A DNA stretch of 64,000 nucleotides from Thermoactinomyces daqus (GCF_000763315.1 NZ_JPST01000005.1:62001-126000); one strand, 5' to 3'; counted from the stretch's first letter, positions 46,301 through 55,395 are shown. Program-made: numbers and translations. The notes: a model not told the origin generated them from the sequence alone.

Positions 46301-46939
46301 TCATATTTTGGCCATTTGCCGTGCCCGGATGGTGTATATGCAGTTTTGTCCCCCTTTTGCCTTGCACTCCATCCGTTCGACATCGGCATTGAGCAGCTTT
46401 TTAAACCAATTGATCTCACACTTGCAGGCATGGTTATACCGGTTGGCCACTTGGGCAATGGGACAATTGTATTCCACCAGCCGATAACTTCCGTCCTCTT
46501 GTTTGTTCACTTCAACCATATAGCCTTTGGAATCCTGGATCTTCGCCAAAAGTTCCACTTTTTCATCCAGGCTTTTGCCGGAGAAATCGGCCTGGTACTC
46601 TTCCGTCAGCCGTTTTTCCCGGCTGCGAAATACTTGTTCTATCATTTCCAACCCGTGATTTTCCTCGAGATCCTGCAACAAATCCAGGGTGAAATTGGAA
46701 TAGCTTTTAGGAAAACAGTCCTCCGATTTTTCCGTCAAATAATATTGATTCGTCGGACGTCCCATCGCCTGACGGAGCAATTTGGTCGCGATCAAACCGT
46801 CCCGTTCCAGCGTATTGATATGCCGGCGAACGGCCATTTCCGTAACACCCAACCGCTCGGCGATTTCCCCGACGGTAAGAGCTCCCTCGGTTTTTAACAT
46901 CATCATAATCTGTCTGCGGGTAGAACTCGCTCCATTCAT
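46301..46939 (-). CDS. SufR-like winged-helix regulator with Cys-rich sensor domain
   Basis: A 212-residue regulator. The N-terminal winged helix is LTVGEIAERLGVTEMAVRRH followed by MGRPTNQYYLT. The C-terminal region holds Cys in YNCPIAQVANRYNHACKCEI and then MECKAKGGQNC, a spacing like the Fe-S binding site of SufR-type repressors. It may sense Fe-S status and control suf or related genes. The ATG at 46939 is preferred to the in-frame GTG at 46948. It lies upstream of the methyltransferase group, separated by paired hairpins. Confidence 0.75.
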   Translation of the reverse strand: MNGASSTRRQIMMMLKTEGALTVGEIAERLGVTEMAVRRHINTLERDGLIATKLLRQAMGRPTNQYYLTEKSEDCFPKSYSNFTLDLLQDLEENHGLEMIEQVFRSREKRLTEEYQADFSGKSLDEKVELLAKIQDSKGYMVEVNKQEDGSYRLVEYNCPIAQVANRYNHACKCEINWFKKLLNADVERMECKAKGGQNCIYTIRARQMAKI

Positions 46940-46993
46940 GCCCTTCACCTTCCCTCGGCCACAAAAAGCCCCTTTTTACTTCTATACCCTTTT

Positions 46994-47428
46994 TTATCGT
47001 ATACTTTGTTCACCGAGTTCCTTTTGTAGATAAGTTTTCACTTGTTTGGCAAAATCCGCGAACCAGCCGGAATCCTGCACATACGGGATCAGATCCGTCC
47101 ATGCCGTCTCGGTGTAACGGCGAACCAAACGCTCCCTCAGGGACAGCAGATTCCTGAGCTTGCTTCCGGTTTCGCGATCGATCACCCGCTCGTCTTCCAA
47201 AATGTCGACAATATCGAAATATCCTCCGGGGTCTCGCATGATGAATCCGTCGATCATCACACTCCCCACATCAATCATGCATTCAGATGCCAAATGGAGC
47301 GCCCGTTCCGCGGCAAATCGCTCTTCCAGCTCCCTTTTTCCGACAGCCAGACGCTCCAGCAGGTCTGCACATAGCTCAAGATGGGATAATTGCTCCTTAA
47401 TCCTGTTTACGTTTACATCATAAATCAC
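46994..47428 (-). CDS. yutE: YutE family protein (DUF86, HepT-like)
   Basis: A 144-residue all-helical protein of the DUF86/HepT family. It has RALHLASECMIDVGSVMIDG and RNLLSLRERLVRRY, corresponding to the conserved Rx4-6H-type RNase/nucleotidyl-acceptor motif region. HepT members are toxins paired with MntA nucleotidyltransferases, but YutE is a solitary member in Bacillus and no MntA gene lies here, so a toxin role is not supported. GTG start at 47428 with GGGGGAACGC upstream. Confidence 0.75.
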   Translation of the reverse strand: MIYDVNVNRIKEQLSHLELCADLLERLAVGKRELEERFAAERALHLASECMIDVGSVMIDGFIMRDPGGYFDIVDILEDERVIDRETGSKLRNLLSLRERLVRRYTETAWTDLIPYVQDSGWFADFAKQVKTYLQKELGEQSIR

Positions 47429-47682
47429 ACCGCGTTCCCCCAATCTTCCGTAAAACCTGACCTTTCCATTTACAACAACGAAAATAAGGCAGGAGAAGTG
47501 TCACACAATCAGATGCCAAATTGTTGAAATTCATTAATGCTTTCACGTGATAAATTATAACGCCTGTCCGGAATGAAAGGAAACATCAGCCCAAGACTGT
47601 TCAGAATAAACCCTCCTGCAATCGCAAAGAATAGATGCTAAAAGGAGCAGCTGTTGTTGATCTGAAAAGGAGGGACAGTAAG

Positions 47683-47922
47683 GTGCAGCTTTCCGACAAA
47701 GATCTTCATTATCTGACCGATGAAATGTCCTGGGAATTGCTGGCAATGAAAAAATGCAACCATTATGCCGGCCTGTGCCAAGATGCATCCGTGCAATCAC
47801 TCATCAATCAAATCGGACAAATGCATCAGCGCCATTATGAAATGCTGTTATCGCAAATACAATCTTCCACCGGCGCCGCTTCAACAAGCCAACCGAACGC
47901 CGCCAACCAACAGATGAATTGA
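47683..47922 (+). CDS. CotF-type spore coat protein (first of pair)
   Basis: A 79-residue helical protein. YLTDEMSWELLAMKKCNHYA and NQIGQMHQRHYEMLLSQIQ fit the coat F two-helix pattern, with a Gln/Asn/Ser-rich tail. The GTG start at 47683 has AAAAGGAGGGACAG upstream; an earlier in-frame ATG at 47635 lacks a site. It lies 15 bases before a second CotF-type gene. Probably a sporulation-specific coat component. Confidence 0.7.
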   Translation: MQLSDKDLHYLTDEMSWELLAMKKCNHYAGLCQDASVQSLINQIGQMHQRHYEMLLSQIQSSTGAASTSQPNAANQQMN

Positions 47923-47937
47923 TGAGGAGGGAAGACG

Positions 47938-48273
47938 ATGCAGTTTCAATCGAATGCCGATACATCGCAAAAATCAACCGGTTTGCCAAAGGTAAAAGGG
48001 CCGCAAATGAACGACCGTGACTTTATCAACGATATCTTGTCCACGGAAAAATATATCTCATACGGTTACAATGCCGCTGTCAATGAAGCGAGCAATCCGC
48101 AACTGTTTCAGACGCAAATGCAACTGTTAAACGAGATTCACCAGGCGCAGCATCAACTATTCGACTTGATGCATCAAAAAGGATGGTACAAACTGGAGGC
48201 GGCGCCTGCCGGCAAGATCGCGCAAAAAGCGCAGCAATTCGCGAACTATCGCACACAATTTCCCTATCAGTAA
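47938..48273 (+). CDS. CotF-type spore coat protein (second of pair)
   Basis: A 111-residue protein. The core MNDRDFINDILSTEKYISYG and YNAAVNEASNPQLFQ, then LLNEIHQAQHQLFDLM, is the coat F domain, followed by the usual MHQKGWYKLE segment. ATG follows GAGGAGGGAAGACG. Co-transcribed with the shorter partner and ended by a terminator. Confidence 0.8.
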   Translation: MQFQSNADTSQKSTGLPKVKGPQMNDRDFINDILSTEKYISYGYNAAVNEASNPQLFQTQMQLLNEIHQAQHQLFDLMHQKGWYKLEAAPAGKIAQKAQQFANYRTQFPYQ

Positions 48274-48279
48274 AAGCGT

Positions 48280-48316
48280 ACCCCCTCCAAGGAACAAATG
48301 CGGAGGGGGTCTTTCT
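48280..48316 (+). terminator. Terminator of the CotF-type gene pair
   Basis: Perfect nine-base stem ACCCCCTCC/GGAGGGGGT followed by CTTTCT. Confidence 0.72.
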
Positions 48317-48454
48317 GTGGAGCGGGTGGTCACAATTGTTGCCGGACAGCAGGTTTTGTCAGCTCCTGACTTCCTTTGTCAGCGAGAAGGAATTTATTTA
48401 CATCCCTCGAAATCGTAAAAGTAATAATATTCTTGCAAGGAGGGCTGTCTGGCA

Positions 48455-49075
48455 ATGAATAATCAGGAAGCGGGCATTTCGACGAGAGAAGCCGCCGAAC
48501 GTTTACAAGTGACGGCTCGAACGGTTCGCAAGTGGATTGATATGTTTGAAGATTATATTCAACCGGATTGGAATGAAAGAGGGCATTATCTCTTGACTGA
48601 GGAGGGCCTGAAACGGCTGTCCGACATCCAGAACCGTCTTTCGGAACCGCAAAAATCGATGAAGCAAGTGCGCATGGACTTGATCAAAGAGGGAAAAATT
48701 CATCTGAGACCCGATCAGTCTGAATTGACAGACACGGAATTGCCGGACGAAACCCTGCAGCAGATCACGGAAACACTCGACAGCGTCGGGGAAATGGTTG
48801 AAGAGCTGTTTGACCGGATGGACCGGCTGGAAAATCACATCTTCGGGCTGTTCACCACCCTGGAGGAAATGGAGCATAAACTGGTCGCCGTAAGCATCGA
48901 TTCCGTTTCCGCCAATGAGGTGCAGCAGATGTTCGACGAAGTCCGCAAAAAACAGGATCAACTCCGAATGGAATTGCGCAATGTGACCTTTACCCAGCGA
49001 CTGACCGCTGCTACCAGCGAACAGGGGTTACTTCCGCGTCGCCAGAAAAAAACGCGCTTTTTCGGCCTTTTATAG
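48455..49075 (+). CDS. MerR-type helix-turn-helix/coiled-coil protein, RacA-like
   Basis: A 206-residue protein. The N-terminal MerR-like helix-turn-helix is STREAAERLQVTARTVRKWI and the wing is RGHYLLTEEGLKRL. Then comes a long helical coiled coil (VGEMVEELFDRMDRLENHI to VRKKQDQLRMEL) and a basic tail (RRQKKTRFFGLL). This layout matches RacA, which anchors the chromosome origin at the pole during sporulation, but it could be another MerR-like DNA-binding protein. ATG follows GCAAGGAGGGCTG. Confidence 0.6.
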   Translation: MNNQEAGISTREAAERLQVTARTVRKWIDMFEDYIQPDWNERGHYLLTEEGLKRLSDIQNRLSEPQKSMKQVRMDLIKEGKIHLRPDQSELTDTELPDETLQQITETLDSVGEMVEELFDRMDRLENHIFGLFTTLEEMEHKLVAVSIDSVSANEVQQMFDEVRKKQDQLRMELRNVTFTQRLTAATSEQGLLPRRQKKTRFFGLL

Positions 49076-49231
49076 CCCGCAAAAACGGGATTGCCCCCGT
49101 GAACGTAATCATCGGATCTGCAGGTGGCGGGGCACTTTCCGGTTTTGCCAATGCTTCCGTCCGGATTGTACCGACAAGTTATGATCGTTATTGTATAATG
49201 GAAGGAAGTTGAGCAAAAAGGAGCCATTCGC

Positions 49232-49504
49232 ATGTCAAACCAAGATCTGATGTTTTTATACGATGAATCGGAAAAAACCCATACCCGCTTTATCAGCTTT
49301 GTCGGTGAATCCAACCGTTTTGACCTCGCCATTGTGACAACCGAACGCTTTTACGGAAAAGTTTTGGTTCTCGACCTGCAATCCAACCGTTTTGCCATCA
49401 TCGGGCCGGATGATCTGGAAGAACCCGGTTATTTGGAACACGTCTATCAGATTTCGGAAGCAGAAGCAGAGGAATTAAAGCAATTTTTACATACGGTTGT
49501 CTGA
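49232..49504 (+). CDS. DUF3055 family protein
   Basis: A 90-residue conserved protein with MFLYDESEKTHTRFISFVGE, FDLAIVTTERFYGK and NRFAIIGPDDLEEPGYLEH, features I associate with DUF3055 in Bacillales. Function unknown. ATG follows AAAAAGGAGCC. Next to the yutD/yutC genes. Confidence 0.8.
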   Translation: MSNQDLMFLYDESEKTHTRFISFVGESNRFDLAIVTTERFYGKVLVLDLQSNRFAIIGPDDLEEPGYLEHVYQISEAEAEELKQFLHTVV

Positions 49505-49557
49505 CGAATATTTCTCCTCTTTCTTCCGCACGTTAGAAAGGAAGGAGGAGATGAGGC

Positions 49558-49803
49558 ATGAGCCGGCAAAATAAAAGCAAAGAACTTGGCACCGTCGAGT
49601 CGCATCGCAGCGAACTTGTGCCCGAAGAATTCCCCGACGGCCCTTACGGAGCGGCAACCTCATATCGCTTGGGGAAATCCACACCATGGCGCCCCGGTCA
49701 ACATGCCGGACCGCAATTCACCTACGAAATGCGCGAATTTCATGAAGGGATTGAACGCCAATTTCCGGGAAGCCATCCAACACACGATCAACCGAACCCG
49801 TAA
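49558..49803 (+). CDS. Conserved small hydrophilic protein
   Basis: An 81-residue hydrophilic protein with VPEEFPDGPYGAATSYRLGK, FTYEMREFHEG and FPGSHPTHDQPNP. I recall similar uncharacterised cytosolic proteins from Bacillales but cannot name a family. No membrane segment or Cys. ATG follows AAAGGAAGGAGGAGATGAGGC. Convergent with yutD across a shared terminator. Confidence 0.65.
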   Translation: MSRQNKSKELGTVESHRSELVPEEFPDGPYGAATSYRLGKSTPWRPGQHAGPQFTYEMREFHEGIERQFPGSHPTHDQPNP

Positions 49804-49804
49804 A

Positions 49805-49838
49805 AAAGCCAGCCCTATTCCTTCCGGGCTGGCTTTGC
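49805..49838. terminator. Bidirectional terminator overlapping the yutD end
   Basis: Perfect 11-base stem AAAGCCAGCCC/GGGCTGGCTTT with a ten-base loop. It overlaps the last codons of yutD and directly follows the stop of the small hydrophilic protein gene. Confidence 0.75.
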
Positions 49839-50117
49839 ACTTTTCACCTTTCTGAGCACAAAATAGGCACATCCGAAGTTGCAAAATTCATTTAGATATT
49901 CTTGTAAATAACTGATCTTGGTTTCTGTTGTGGCCCGGGTGTGATCATCGGCAAAGAAACCTTTCAGTCGCAGCTGACCATATCCCCAATCGCCGACGAC
50001 ATAATCATATTTTTCCAGGATCTCACTGAACCGTTTGCGAAAAGCTTCCATATTCCAACCGTTGCGATGGTTGGAAAGAAGTTCATACTCCAACCCATTT
50101 ATATGAATTCGCTCCAT
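49815..50117 (-). CDS. yutD: YutD family protein (DUF1027)
   Basis: A 100-residue protein. The features YELLSNHRNGWNMEAFRKRF, YDYVVGDWGYGQLRLKGFF and the C-terminal EYLNEFCNFGCAYFVLRK identify YutD, conserved in Firmicutes. Two Cys sit four residues apart near the end. Function unknown. Lies between the small hydrophilic protein gene and yutC on the opposite strand. Confidence 0.87.
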   Translation of the reverse strand: MERIHINGLEYELLSNHRNGWNMEAFRKRFSEILEKYDYVVGDWGYGQLRLKGFFADDHTRATTETKISYLQEYLNEFCNFGCAYFVLRKVKSAKPARKE

Positions 50118-50247
50118 AAACGTCCTACCTTTTCTATTCCAATTTTACATTTATATGTTACCATATCCTCCCGTTAACATCTTCATCCTTTTTCGTATGG
50201 ATTGCCGTTGTTTGGGCACGTTAAAAAAAGGAGGTGCCGAAACTTCG

Positions 50248-50913
50248 ATGAAACGACGATACCTAATTCTGTTCGCGGCGATGCTTCTTCTCATCCCCGC
50301 CTGTAACAATGATGACCAGCAGCAGGCAGATCAGGGATTACAACAAACCCATGAACCGCTGTACCGGGAAAAAGATCAGGATTCGCGGATCGGGATGGTG
50401 CGAAATGATGAAATTAACGGTGAGGAAAATGCACACGGCGGTGGGCAGAACGAAATCGGATATTTCAAATACACACCGGAAAATTATCATCAAAACGGTC
50501 GTGCCGCAGGACCCGATGTCTTTGTGGACCGCCCCCTCCTGGCAAAGCATATCGCGCAAATGGTCACTGTTTTGCCCAATGTAAAGGAAGCCACCGCACT
50601 TGTTACAGATGATCATGTATTTCTTGGGATTAAAACGAAAAACGGACGCATGGATCCAAAAACGGTAAAAGAGGCAAAGCGTACTGCGGAAAGTATTACT
50701 CCCCGCTACTTTAAGGTTCACGTGACGGAAAACCGCACCCTGGAGTCGCAGATCAATTCCATCGGCATGCGGATGACGAGCGATTATGATGTAGAAGGGA
50801 TCAGAGGGGATTTGGAACAGCTTCTCCGGGAAATGGGCGATACCACCCCTCCGGAAGTGAATGAATCATCACAACCGAACAGGCGGAGCCAAATGAACCC
50901 GAGGCAGGATTAA
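50248..50913 (+). CDS. yutC: YhcN/YlaJ-family sporulation lipoprotein (YutC-like)
   Basis: A 221-residue lipoprotein. The signal peptide (YLILFAAMLLLIPAC) ends in a lipobox-like LIPAC. The domain near residues 95-190 (LAKHIAQMVTVLPNVKEATA, TVKEAKRTAESITPRYFKVH) is the YhcN/YlaJ fold of spore and germination lipoproteins. The ATG at 50248 has AAAGGAGGTGCC upstream; an earlier in-frame ATG at 50155 has none. Ends in a strong terminator. Confidence 0.85.
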   Translation: MKRRYLILFAAMLLLIPACNNDDQQQADQGLQQTHEPLYREKDQDSRIGMVRNDEINGEENAHGGGQNEIGYFKYTPENYHQNGRAAGPDVFVDRPLLAKHIAQMVTVLPNVKEATALVTDDHVFLGIKTKNGRMDPKTVKEAKRTAESITPRYFKVHVTENRTLESQINSIGMRMTSDYDVEGIRGDLEQLLREMGDTTPPEVNESSQPNRRSQMNPRQD

Positions 50914-50918
50914 GCGGG

Positions 50919-50955
50919 AAAACCAGCTTTTCGGCTTGGAAGGCTGGTTTTTTGT
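50919..50955 (+). terminator. yutC terminator
   Basis: AAACCAGC/GCTGGTTT stem followed by TTTTTGTG just after the yutC stop. Confidence 0.75.
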
Positions 50956-50969
50956 GTGACCATATTCCA

Positions 50970-51011
50970 TAAAAAAAGCAGGCGATAATGATCTGCCATT
51001 ATCACCTGCCA
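50970..51011 (-). terminator. lipA terminator
   Basis: GCAGGCGATAATG/CATTATCACCTGC stem (one mismatch); leftward it is followed by seven T. Confidence 0.78.
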
Positions 51012-51018
51012 GTCGGTT

Positions 51019-51918
51019 TTATGCCATTTTCTCCTCTTTTTTCTGAGCGGATGCCATTTGCTCATGCGCATGATACGAGCTGCGCACCAACGGCCCCGAT
51101 TCGACATGGGAAAAGCCCATGCTCAGTCCGATTTCTCTCAACTGCTTAAATTCGTCCGGCGTATAATAGCGGTCGATTTTCAAATGCTTTTTGGTCGGTT
51201 GCAAATATTGACCGATCGTGACAATATCCACATCATGCGCCCGCAAATCTTGCATTGCCTCAACCACTTCATCAAATGTTTCACCGACTCCCACCATGAT
51301 GCTTGATTTGGTCGGGATCTGCGGTTGCATCTCTTTGGCCCGTTTCAGAAGCTCGAGCGAACGGTCATATTTTGCCTTGGAGCGAACGCGGTCAGAGCGG
51401 CGCCTTACGGTTTCGATATTGTGATTGAGCACATCCGGTTTCGCATCCATCACCACTTTCAGCGCATCCCAATTCCCCATGAAGTCCGGGATCAACACTT
51501 CGACACTGGTAAAGGGATTGCGTTTGCGGATCGCCTTGATGGTCGCCGCAAAGATCGCCGCGCCGCCATCTTTCAAATCGTCACGCGCAACGGAGGTCAC
51601 AACCGCATAGCGTACCCCCATCTGTTCCACTGCCTCAGCGACGCGCTCCGGTTCCTGCCAATCCAGTTCCGTCGGAAGACCGGTTTTGACGGCACAAAAA
51701 CGGCAAGCCCGCGTACAAATGTCCCCCAGGATCATGAATGTGGCCGTCCGATTGGCCCAGCATTCAAAAATATTGGGGCAACGAGCCTCTTCACATACGG
51801 TGTGCAAGGTTTTGCTCCGCATCATCTTTTTAAGCTCTTGATAGTTTTCATTTGTATTTAGACGAATTTTTAACCATTCCGGTTTACGTTCTCTAGCCTG
51901 AGATTGGCTTTCTGCCAT
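51019..51918 (-). CDS. lipA: Lipoyl synthase LipA
   Basis: A 299-residue radical SAM enzyme that inserts two sulfurs into octanoyl groups on 2-oxoacid dehydrogenase and glycine cleavage proteins. The auxiliary cluster motif is [12 protein letters not shown] (CxxxxCxxxxxC) and the radical SAM motif CTRACRFC. The conserved [10 protein letters not shown] follows near the C-terminus, with the RSSY Ser that ligates the auxiliary cluster. It matches YutB position in the yut block. Start ATG at 51918 with GAGGGAGC upstream. Needs Fe-S carriers such as YutM and YutI encoded in this window. Confidence 0.96.
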   Translation of the reverse strand: MAESQSQARERKPEWLKIRLNTNENYQELKKMMRSKTLHTVCEEARCPNIFECWANRTATFMILGDICTRACRFCAVKTGLPTELDWQEPERVAEAVEQMGVRYAVVTSVARDDLKDGGAAIFAATIKAIRKRNPFTSVEVLIPDFMGNWDALKVVMDAKPDVLNHNIETVRRRSDRVRSKAKYDRSLELLKRAKEMQPQIPTKSSIMVGVGETFDEVVEAMQDLRAHDVDIVTIGQYLQPTKKHLKIDRYYTPDEFKQLREIGLSMGFSHVESGPLVRSSYHAHEQMASAQKKEEKMA

Positions 51919-52033
51919 AATGCTCCCTCCTCACTGCAGGTACGATCGCCCGCTGTACCTTGGCTGCAAACAATACAACAAGATTATATTACCACAAAGT
52001 AGATCAACTTACGCCAAATCATCCCTTTTCCTC

Positions 52034-53083
52034 TTACTTTTTCCGACTCCAATAGAGCAAAAAGAGGAAATAGGGGGCGCCGATCACGGCTATCAGCACA
52101 CCGGCCGGCACTTCCAGTGGTGCAAATAAAGTTCTCCCCAGCAAATCGGCACCCATGACCATGATGGCTCCCAACAGTGCCGACGCCGGCAACAAAAGAC
52201 CGTAGGCGGCTCCGACCAATTTGCGCGCCGCATGAGGGGCGATCAATCCGACAAAGCCGATCGTACCGACAAAGGATACGGCAGCTCCGGCAAGCGCTGT
52301 CGCAATCAATAAAACCAACAGCCGCTGGAGGGAGGGACGGGCACCAAGAGCTGTTGCCAACGAATCGCCCATTTGCGAAACATTGAGATGGCGGGAAAAC
52401 ACGAAAGCCAGCGGTAGCAAAAGGGCAAGCCAGGGGAGCAAAACAGCAACCTGGTTCCAATTGCTCCCGTAAATACTTCCGGTCAGCCAGGTTTTCGCTT
52501 GCAAGGCACTAAACGGCGGACCGATCAGAATAATGAAATTGGTTGCCGCCTGGGTAGCCAGCGTGAAACCGATCCCCAGGAGCACCAGCCGGAACGGGGA
52601 GATTTTTCCCCAGGAGAAAAAGAGCAACAGTCCCACAATGACAGCCGCCCCGATAAACGATGCGGCCGGCACCCAAAATAATGAAACTGAAAGGTTGGTG
52701 GAACGGTCGCTGAAAAAAGTGATCACCGTAACCGCTCCGACTGAGGCACCGCCCGTGACCCCGACCATATCTGGTGAGGCCAACGGATTTCGGATCACCG
52801 CCTGCAAAAAAGCGCCGGAAACGGCCAGCGAGGCTCCGGCAATCAGCGCCAGGAGGATGCGCGGCAGACGGAATGTCTCAACGATCAATTGATCAAATTT
52901 GGACCCGATCCCCAAAAAGACCCGGATCACATCGAGCGGAGAAAGCTGAACCTGACCTACTCCGACACTGAGCACCATGACAAGAAAAGCGAATGCGGCA
53001 AGCAAAAACAAGATCGAGACGGCTCGCCAGTCAATCAAGGCGGAGAAGCGCGAACCAAGGCGGAGAGAAGTGTACCGCTTCAT
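52034..53083 (-). CDS. Siderophore ABC transporter permease (FecCD family, second)
   Basis: A 349-residue permease of the FecCD/BtuC family with about ten membrane segments. RLPRILLALIAGASLAVSGA, NPLASPDMVGVTGGASVGAV and the C-terminal GTIGFVGLIAPHAARKLVGA, with LLGRTLFAPLEVPAGVLIAV, are the family's hallmarks. It forms a heterodimer with the permease encoded just upstream. Its start overlaps the preceding stop by four bases. No ATPase gene is adjacent, so a shared ATPase (FhuC/YusV type) must be elsewhere. Confidence 0.9.
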   Translation of the reverse strand: MKRYTSLRLGSRFSALIDWRAVSILFLLAAFAFLVMVLSVGVGQVQLSPLDVIRVFLGIGSKFDQLIVETFRLPRILLALIAGASLAVSGAFLQAVIRNPLASPDMVGVTGGASVGAVTVITFFSDRSTNLSVSLFWVPAASFIGAAVIVGLLLFFSWGKISPFRLVLLGIGFTLATQAATNFIILIGPPFSALQAKTWLTGSIYGSNWNQVAVLLPWLALLLPLAFVFSRHLNVSQMGDSLATALGARPSLQRLLVLLIATALAGAAVSFVGTIGFVGLIAPHAARKLVGAAYGLLLPASALLGAIMVMGADLLGRTLFAPLEVPAGVLIAVIGAPYFLFLLYWSRKK

Positions 53084-54099
53084 CCTTCCTCACTCCCCTT
53101 TCTGCCCGCAAGATAAATAAAAAACGGGGTTCCAAGAATAGCCGTCATCACCCCAACCGGAATCTCCTGCTGATTCATCACCAATCGTCCGGCAATATCG
53201 GACGCCATAAGCAAAGCGGCTCCGTAAACGGCGGCATAAGGAATGATGAACCGGTGGCTTGCTCCGACCCAGGCACGAACAAAATGGGGAACTACCAGCC
53301 CGACAAAAGCGATCGGACCGGCCACCGCAACCGAGCCACCGGCCAGCAAAACGACGATCAGCGCGCCGATTCCTTTGATCAAACCAGTTTTCATTCCCAG
53401 TCCCCTGGCCACATCTTCTCCCATCGTCAAGATGTCAATATTGGGTGCCATCCACAACGCCAGCAACCATCCGACCAACATAAAGGGAAACATCGGCAGG
53501 GCACTTTCCAGGCTCCGTCCTTCAACTGAGCCGGTCAGCCAGAATAACAGCTCATTCAGTCCCTTTTCATTCATCACCAACATTCCCTGTGTGATCGAAG
53601 CAAAAAAAGCGGCAATTGCGGCTCCGGCCAGGGTTAGTTTCAACGGACTCAGTCCCTCCCGGCCGACGGATCCCAGAAAATAGACGATTGCCGCCGCGAC
53701 AGCTGCCCCGATAAAGCCAAGAATCATCAAGGACGGGACGGCAGTGATCGAAAAAAGCGTCACCCCTCCGACAATAAATAAGCTGGCTCCGGCATTTACC
53801 CCGAGTGTCGCCGGTGATGCGAGCGGGTTTTTCGTCAAAGCTTGCATGAGTGCCCCGGCCACGGCCAGACTTGCTCCGACGACGAGCGCAAACACCGTTC
53901 GGGGAACTCTGGTTGTCCGAATAATCAAATGCTCATTATTTGTCGGCTGATAATGAATAAATGACTCCACCACCGTTGAAAGCGGAACCCGGGTAACGCC
54001 GACACTGATACTGATCATGGCCAAAACAGCAACCAACACCACTCCGGCGAGCAGTCCGGCCCATTTGAACCGCCCGGTATATAAACCCCCCATATCCAC
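53080..54099 (-). CDS. Siderophore ABC transporter permease (FecCD family, first)
   Basis: A 339-residue FecCD permease: RVPRTVFALVVGASLAVAGA, NPLASPATLGVNAGASLFIV, GPIAFVGLVVPHFVRAWVGA and LVMNQQEIPVGVMTAILGTP. The first gene of a leftward pair and divergent from the binding-protein gene, with two Fur boxes between them, so iron-repressed. The set imports a ferric siderophore. Confidence 0.9.
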   Translation of the reverse strand: MDMGGLYTGRFKWAGLLAGVVLVAVLAMISISVGVTRVPLSTVVESFIHYQPTNNEHLIIRTTRVPRTVFALVVGASLAVAGALMQALTKNPLASPATLGVNAGASLFIVGGVTLFSITAVPSLMILGFIGAAVAAAIVYFLGSVGREGLSPLKLTLAGAAIAAFFASITQGMLVMNEKGLNELLFWLTGSVEGRSLESALPMFPFMLVGWLLALWMAPNIDILTMGEDVARGLGMKTGLIKGIGALIVVLLAGGSVAVAGPIAFVGLVVPHFVRAWVGASHRFIIPYAAVYGAALLMASDIAGRLVMNQQEIPVGVMTAILGTPFFIYLAGRKGSEEG

Positions 54100-54161
54100 T
54101 ACCTCTCTTCCTTCCAGACCAACTTAAGTCTAGAAAAAGGAAAAGATGATGTCAATGAGGT

Positions 54162-54176
54162 TGAAAATCATTATCA
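54162..54176. promoter_or_regulatory. Fur box (permease side)
   Basis: TGAAAATCATTATCA matches 14 of 15 bases of the 7-1-7 Fur consensus TGATAATNATTATCA. It lies about 65 bases before the leftward permease operon. Confidence 0.75.
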
Positions 54177-54226
54177 AAATAATTGACACCCGGCTTCTTT
54201 ATTTTTATAGTAAAGAAGAAATCAGG

Positions 54227-54247
54227 AAATGATAATCATTATCATTT
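54227..54247. promoter_or_regulatory. Fur box (binding-protein side), perfect 7-1-7 match
   Basis: AAATGATAATCATTATCATTT contains an exact TGATAATNATTATCA with one further symmetrical pair on each side. It lies about 22 bases before the GTG of the binding-protein gene. Confidence 0.88.
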
Positions 54248-54268
54248 ATAACGAAAGGAGCATATTCG

Positions 54269-55231
54269 GTGCGTTCCATAAAAGCAATTCTTCCCCTGTT
54301 CCTTGCACTCGCTCTCTTTTCCCTTGTGCTTGCGGGATGCAGCTCATCTGATTCATCAGATCAAACCAAAGAGAGCGGCCGCACGATTCAACATGCAATG
54401 GGGCAATCCATCGTCCCGACCCATCCGAAACGCGTTGTCGTCCTTACCAATGAAGGTCTGGAAGCCTGCCTTGCTCTGGGAGTCAAGCCGGTGGGAGCGG
54501 TTAAAGGTTTTACCGGCCATCCCTGGTACCCTCATCTGGCAAAAGAACTGACAGGTGTGACTGTAGTCGGAACGGAGAGCCAGCCTGATCTGGAGACGAT
54601 CGCCAGTTTAAAACCGGATTTGATCATCGGAAATAAAATGCGCCAGGAAAAGGTATATGAACAATTGTCGGCAATCGCCCCGACCGTGTTTGCTGAAACC
54701 TTGCGCGGGGATTGGAAAGTCAATTTCTCCCTGTATGCCAAAGCGCTCAATAAAGAAAAAGAAGGCAACAAAGTCCTCAAGGAATATGAGCAAAAGGTGG
54801 CCGAAGTGCGGAAAAACGCCGGAGACCTTCTGAATCAGAAAGTTTCCATGGTTCGCTTTTTGTCCGGGGAAACGAGACTCTACCAACTGGACAGCTTTTC
54901 CGGCGTGATTTTAAAAGATGTCGGGTTTCAGCGCCCGCCGCTGCAAAATAAAAATTCCTTTGCGGTCACGATCACAAAAGAACAAATTCCACAAGCCGAC
55001 GGAGACATTATCTTCTATTTCACCTATGATACAGGCGACAAAAAAGGAAATAAACAGGAAGAGACGTTTTTAAGCGATCCGCTTTGGGCCAATCTCCAGG
55101 CGGTTAAAAACCATCGTGCGTTTAAAGTGGATGATGTGATCTGGAATACGGCCGGCGGCGTCAAAGCAGCTTTTTTGATGTTGGATCAACTCAATTCCTA
55201 TATAAGCAAAATCAAAGCACAAACAACATAA
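54269..55231 (+). CDS. Iron-siderophore-binding lipoprotein
   Basis: A 320-residue class III (FhuD/FecB-type) binding lipoprotein. The signal peptide ends in a lipobox (LVLAGC, Cys near 24). The N-lobe contains HPKRVVVLTNEGLEACLALG and TESQPDLETIASLKPDLIIG; a long backbone helix links to the C-lobe (VSMVRFLSGETRLYQ). It captures a ferric siderophore, perhaps of citrate or hydroxamate type. GTG start follows AAAGGAGC. A perfect Fur box sits over its promoter. Confidence 0.9.
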   Translation: MRSIKAILPLFLALALFSLVLAGCSSSDSSDQTKESGRTIQHAMGQSIVPTHPKRVVVLTNEGLEACLALGVKPVGAVKGFTGHPWYPHLAKELTGVTVVGTESQPDLETIASLKPDLIIGNKMRQEKVYEQLSAIAPTVFAETLRGDWKVNFSLYAKALNKEKEGNKVLKEYEQKVAEVRKNAGDLLNQKVSMVRFLSGETRLYQLDSFSGVILKDVGFQRPPLQNKNSFAVTITKEQIPQADGDIIFYFTYDTGDKKGNKQEETFLSDPLWANLQAVKNHRAFKVDDVIWNTAGGVKAAFLMLDQLNSYISKIKAQTT

Positions 55232-55242
55232 CCTCCTCCCGT

Positions 55243-55277
55243 GAAGGCATGACCTCCCCAGGATCATGCCTTTTTTG
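55243..55277 (+). terminator. Terminator of the siderophore-binding protein gene
   Basis: AAGGCATGA/TCATGCCTT stem followed by TTTTTTG. Confidence 0.75.
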
Positions 55278-55395
55278 TATCCTGTCCCGAGCGTCGGTCT
55301 CCCCTTTCCGAATTCCTCCCTGAAAATGCCAAAATGTTTTCGATGAATGCCAGGCAAACTATCTGTAAAACCTTTTAAACCAAAAATCGGTGGTC

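Noticed and set aside
46994-47428. HepT-type toxin (DUF86) as half of a toxin-antitoxin module
   Set aside because: No MntA-type nucleotidyltransferase is adjacent and the gene matches the solitary YutE of Bacillus synteny.
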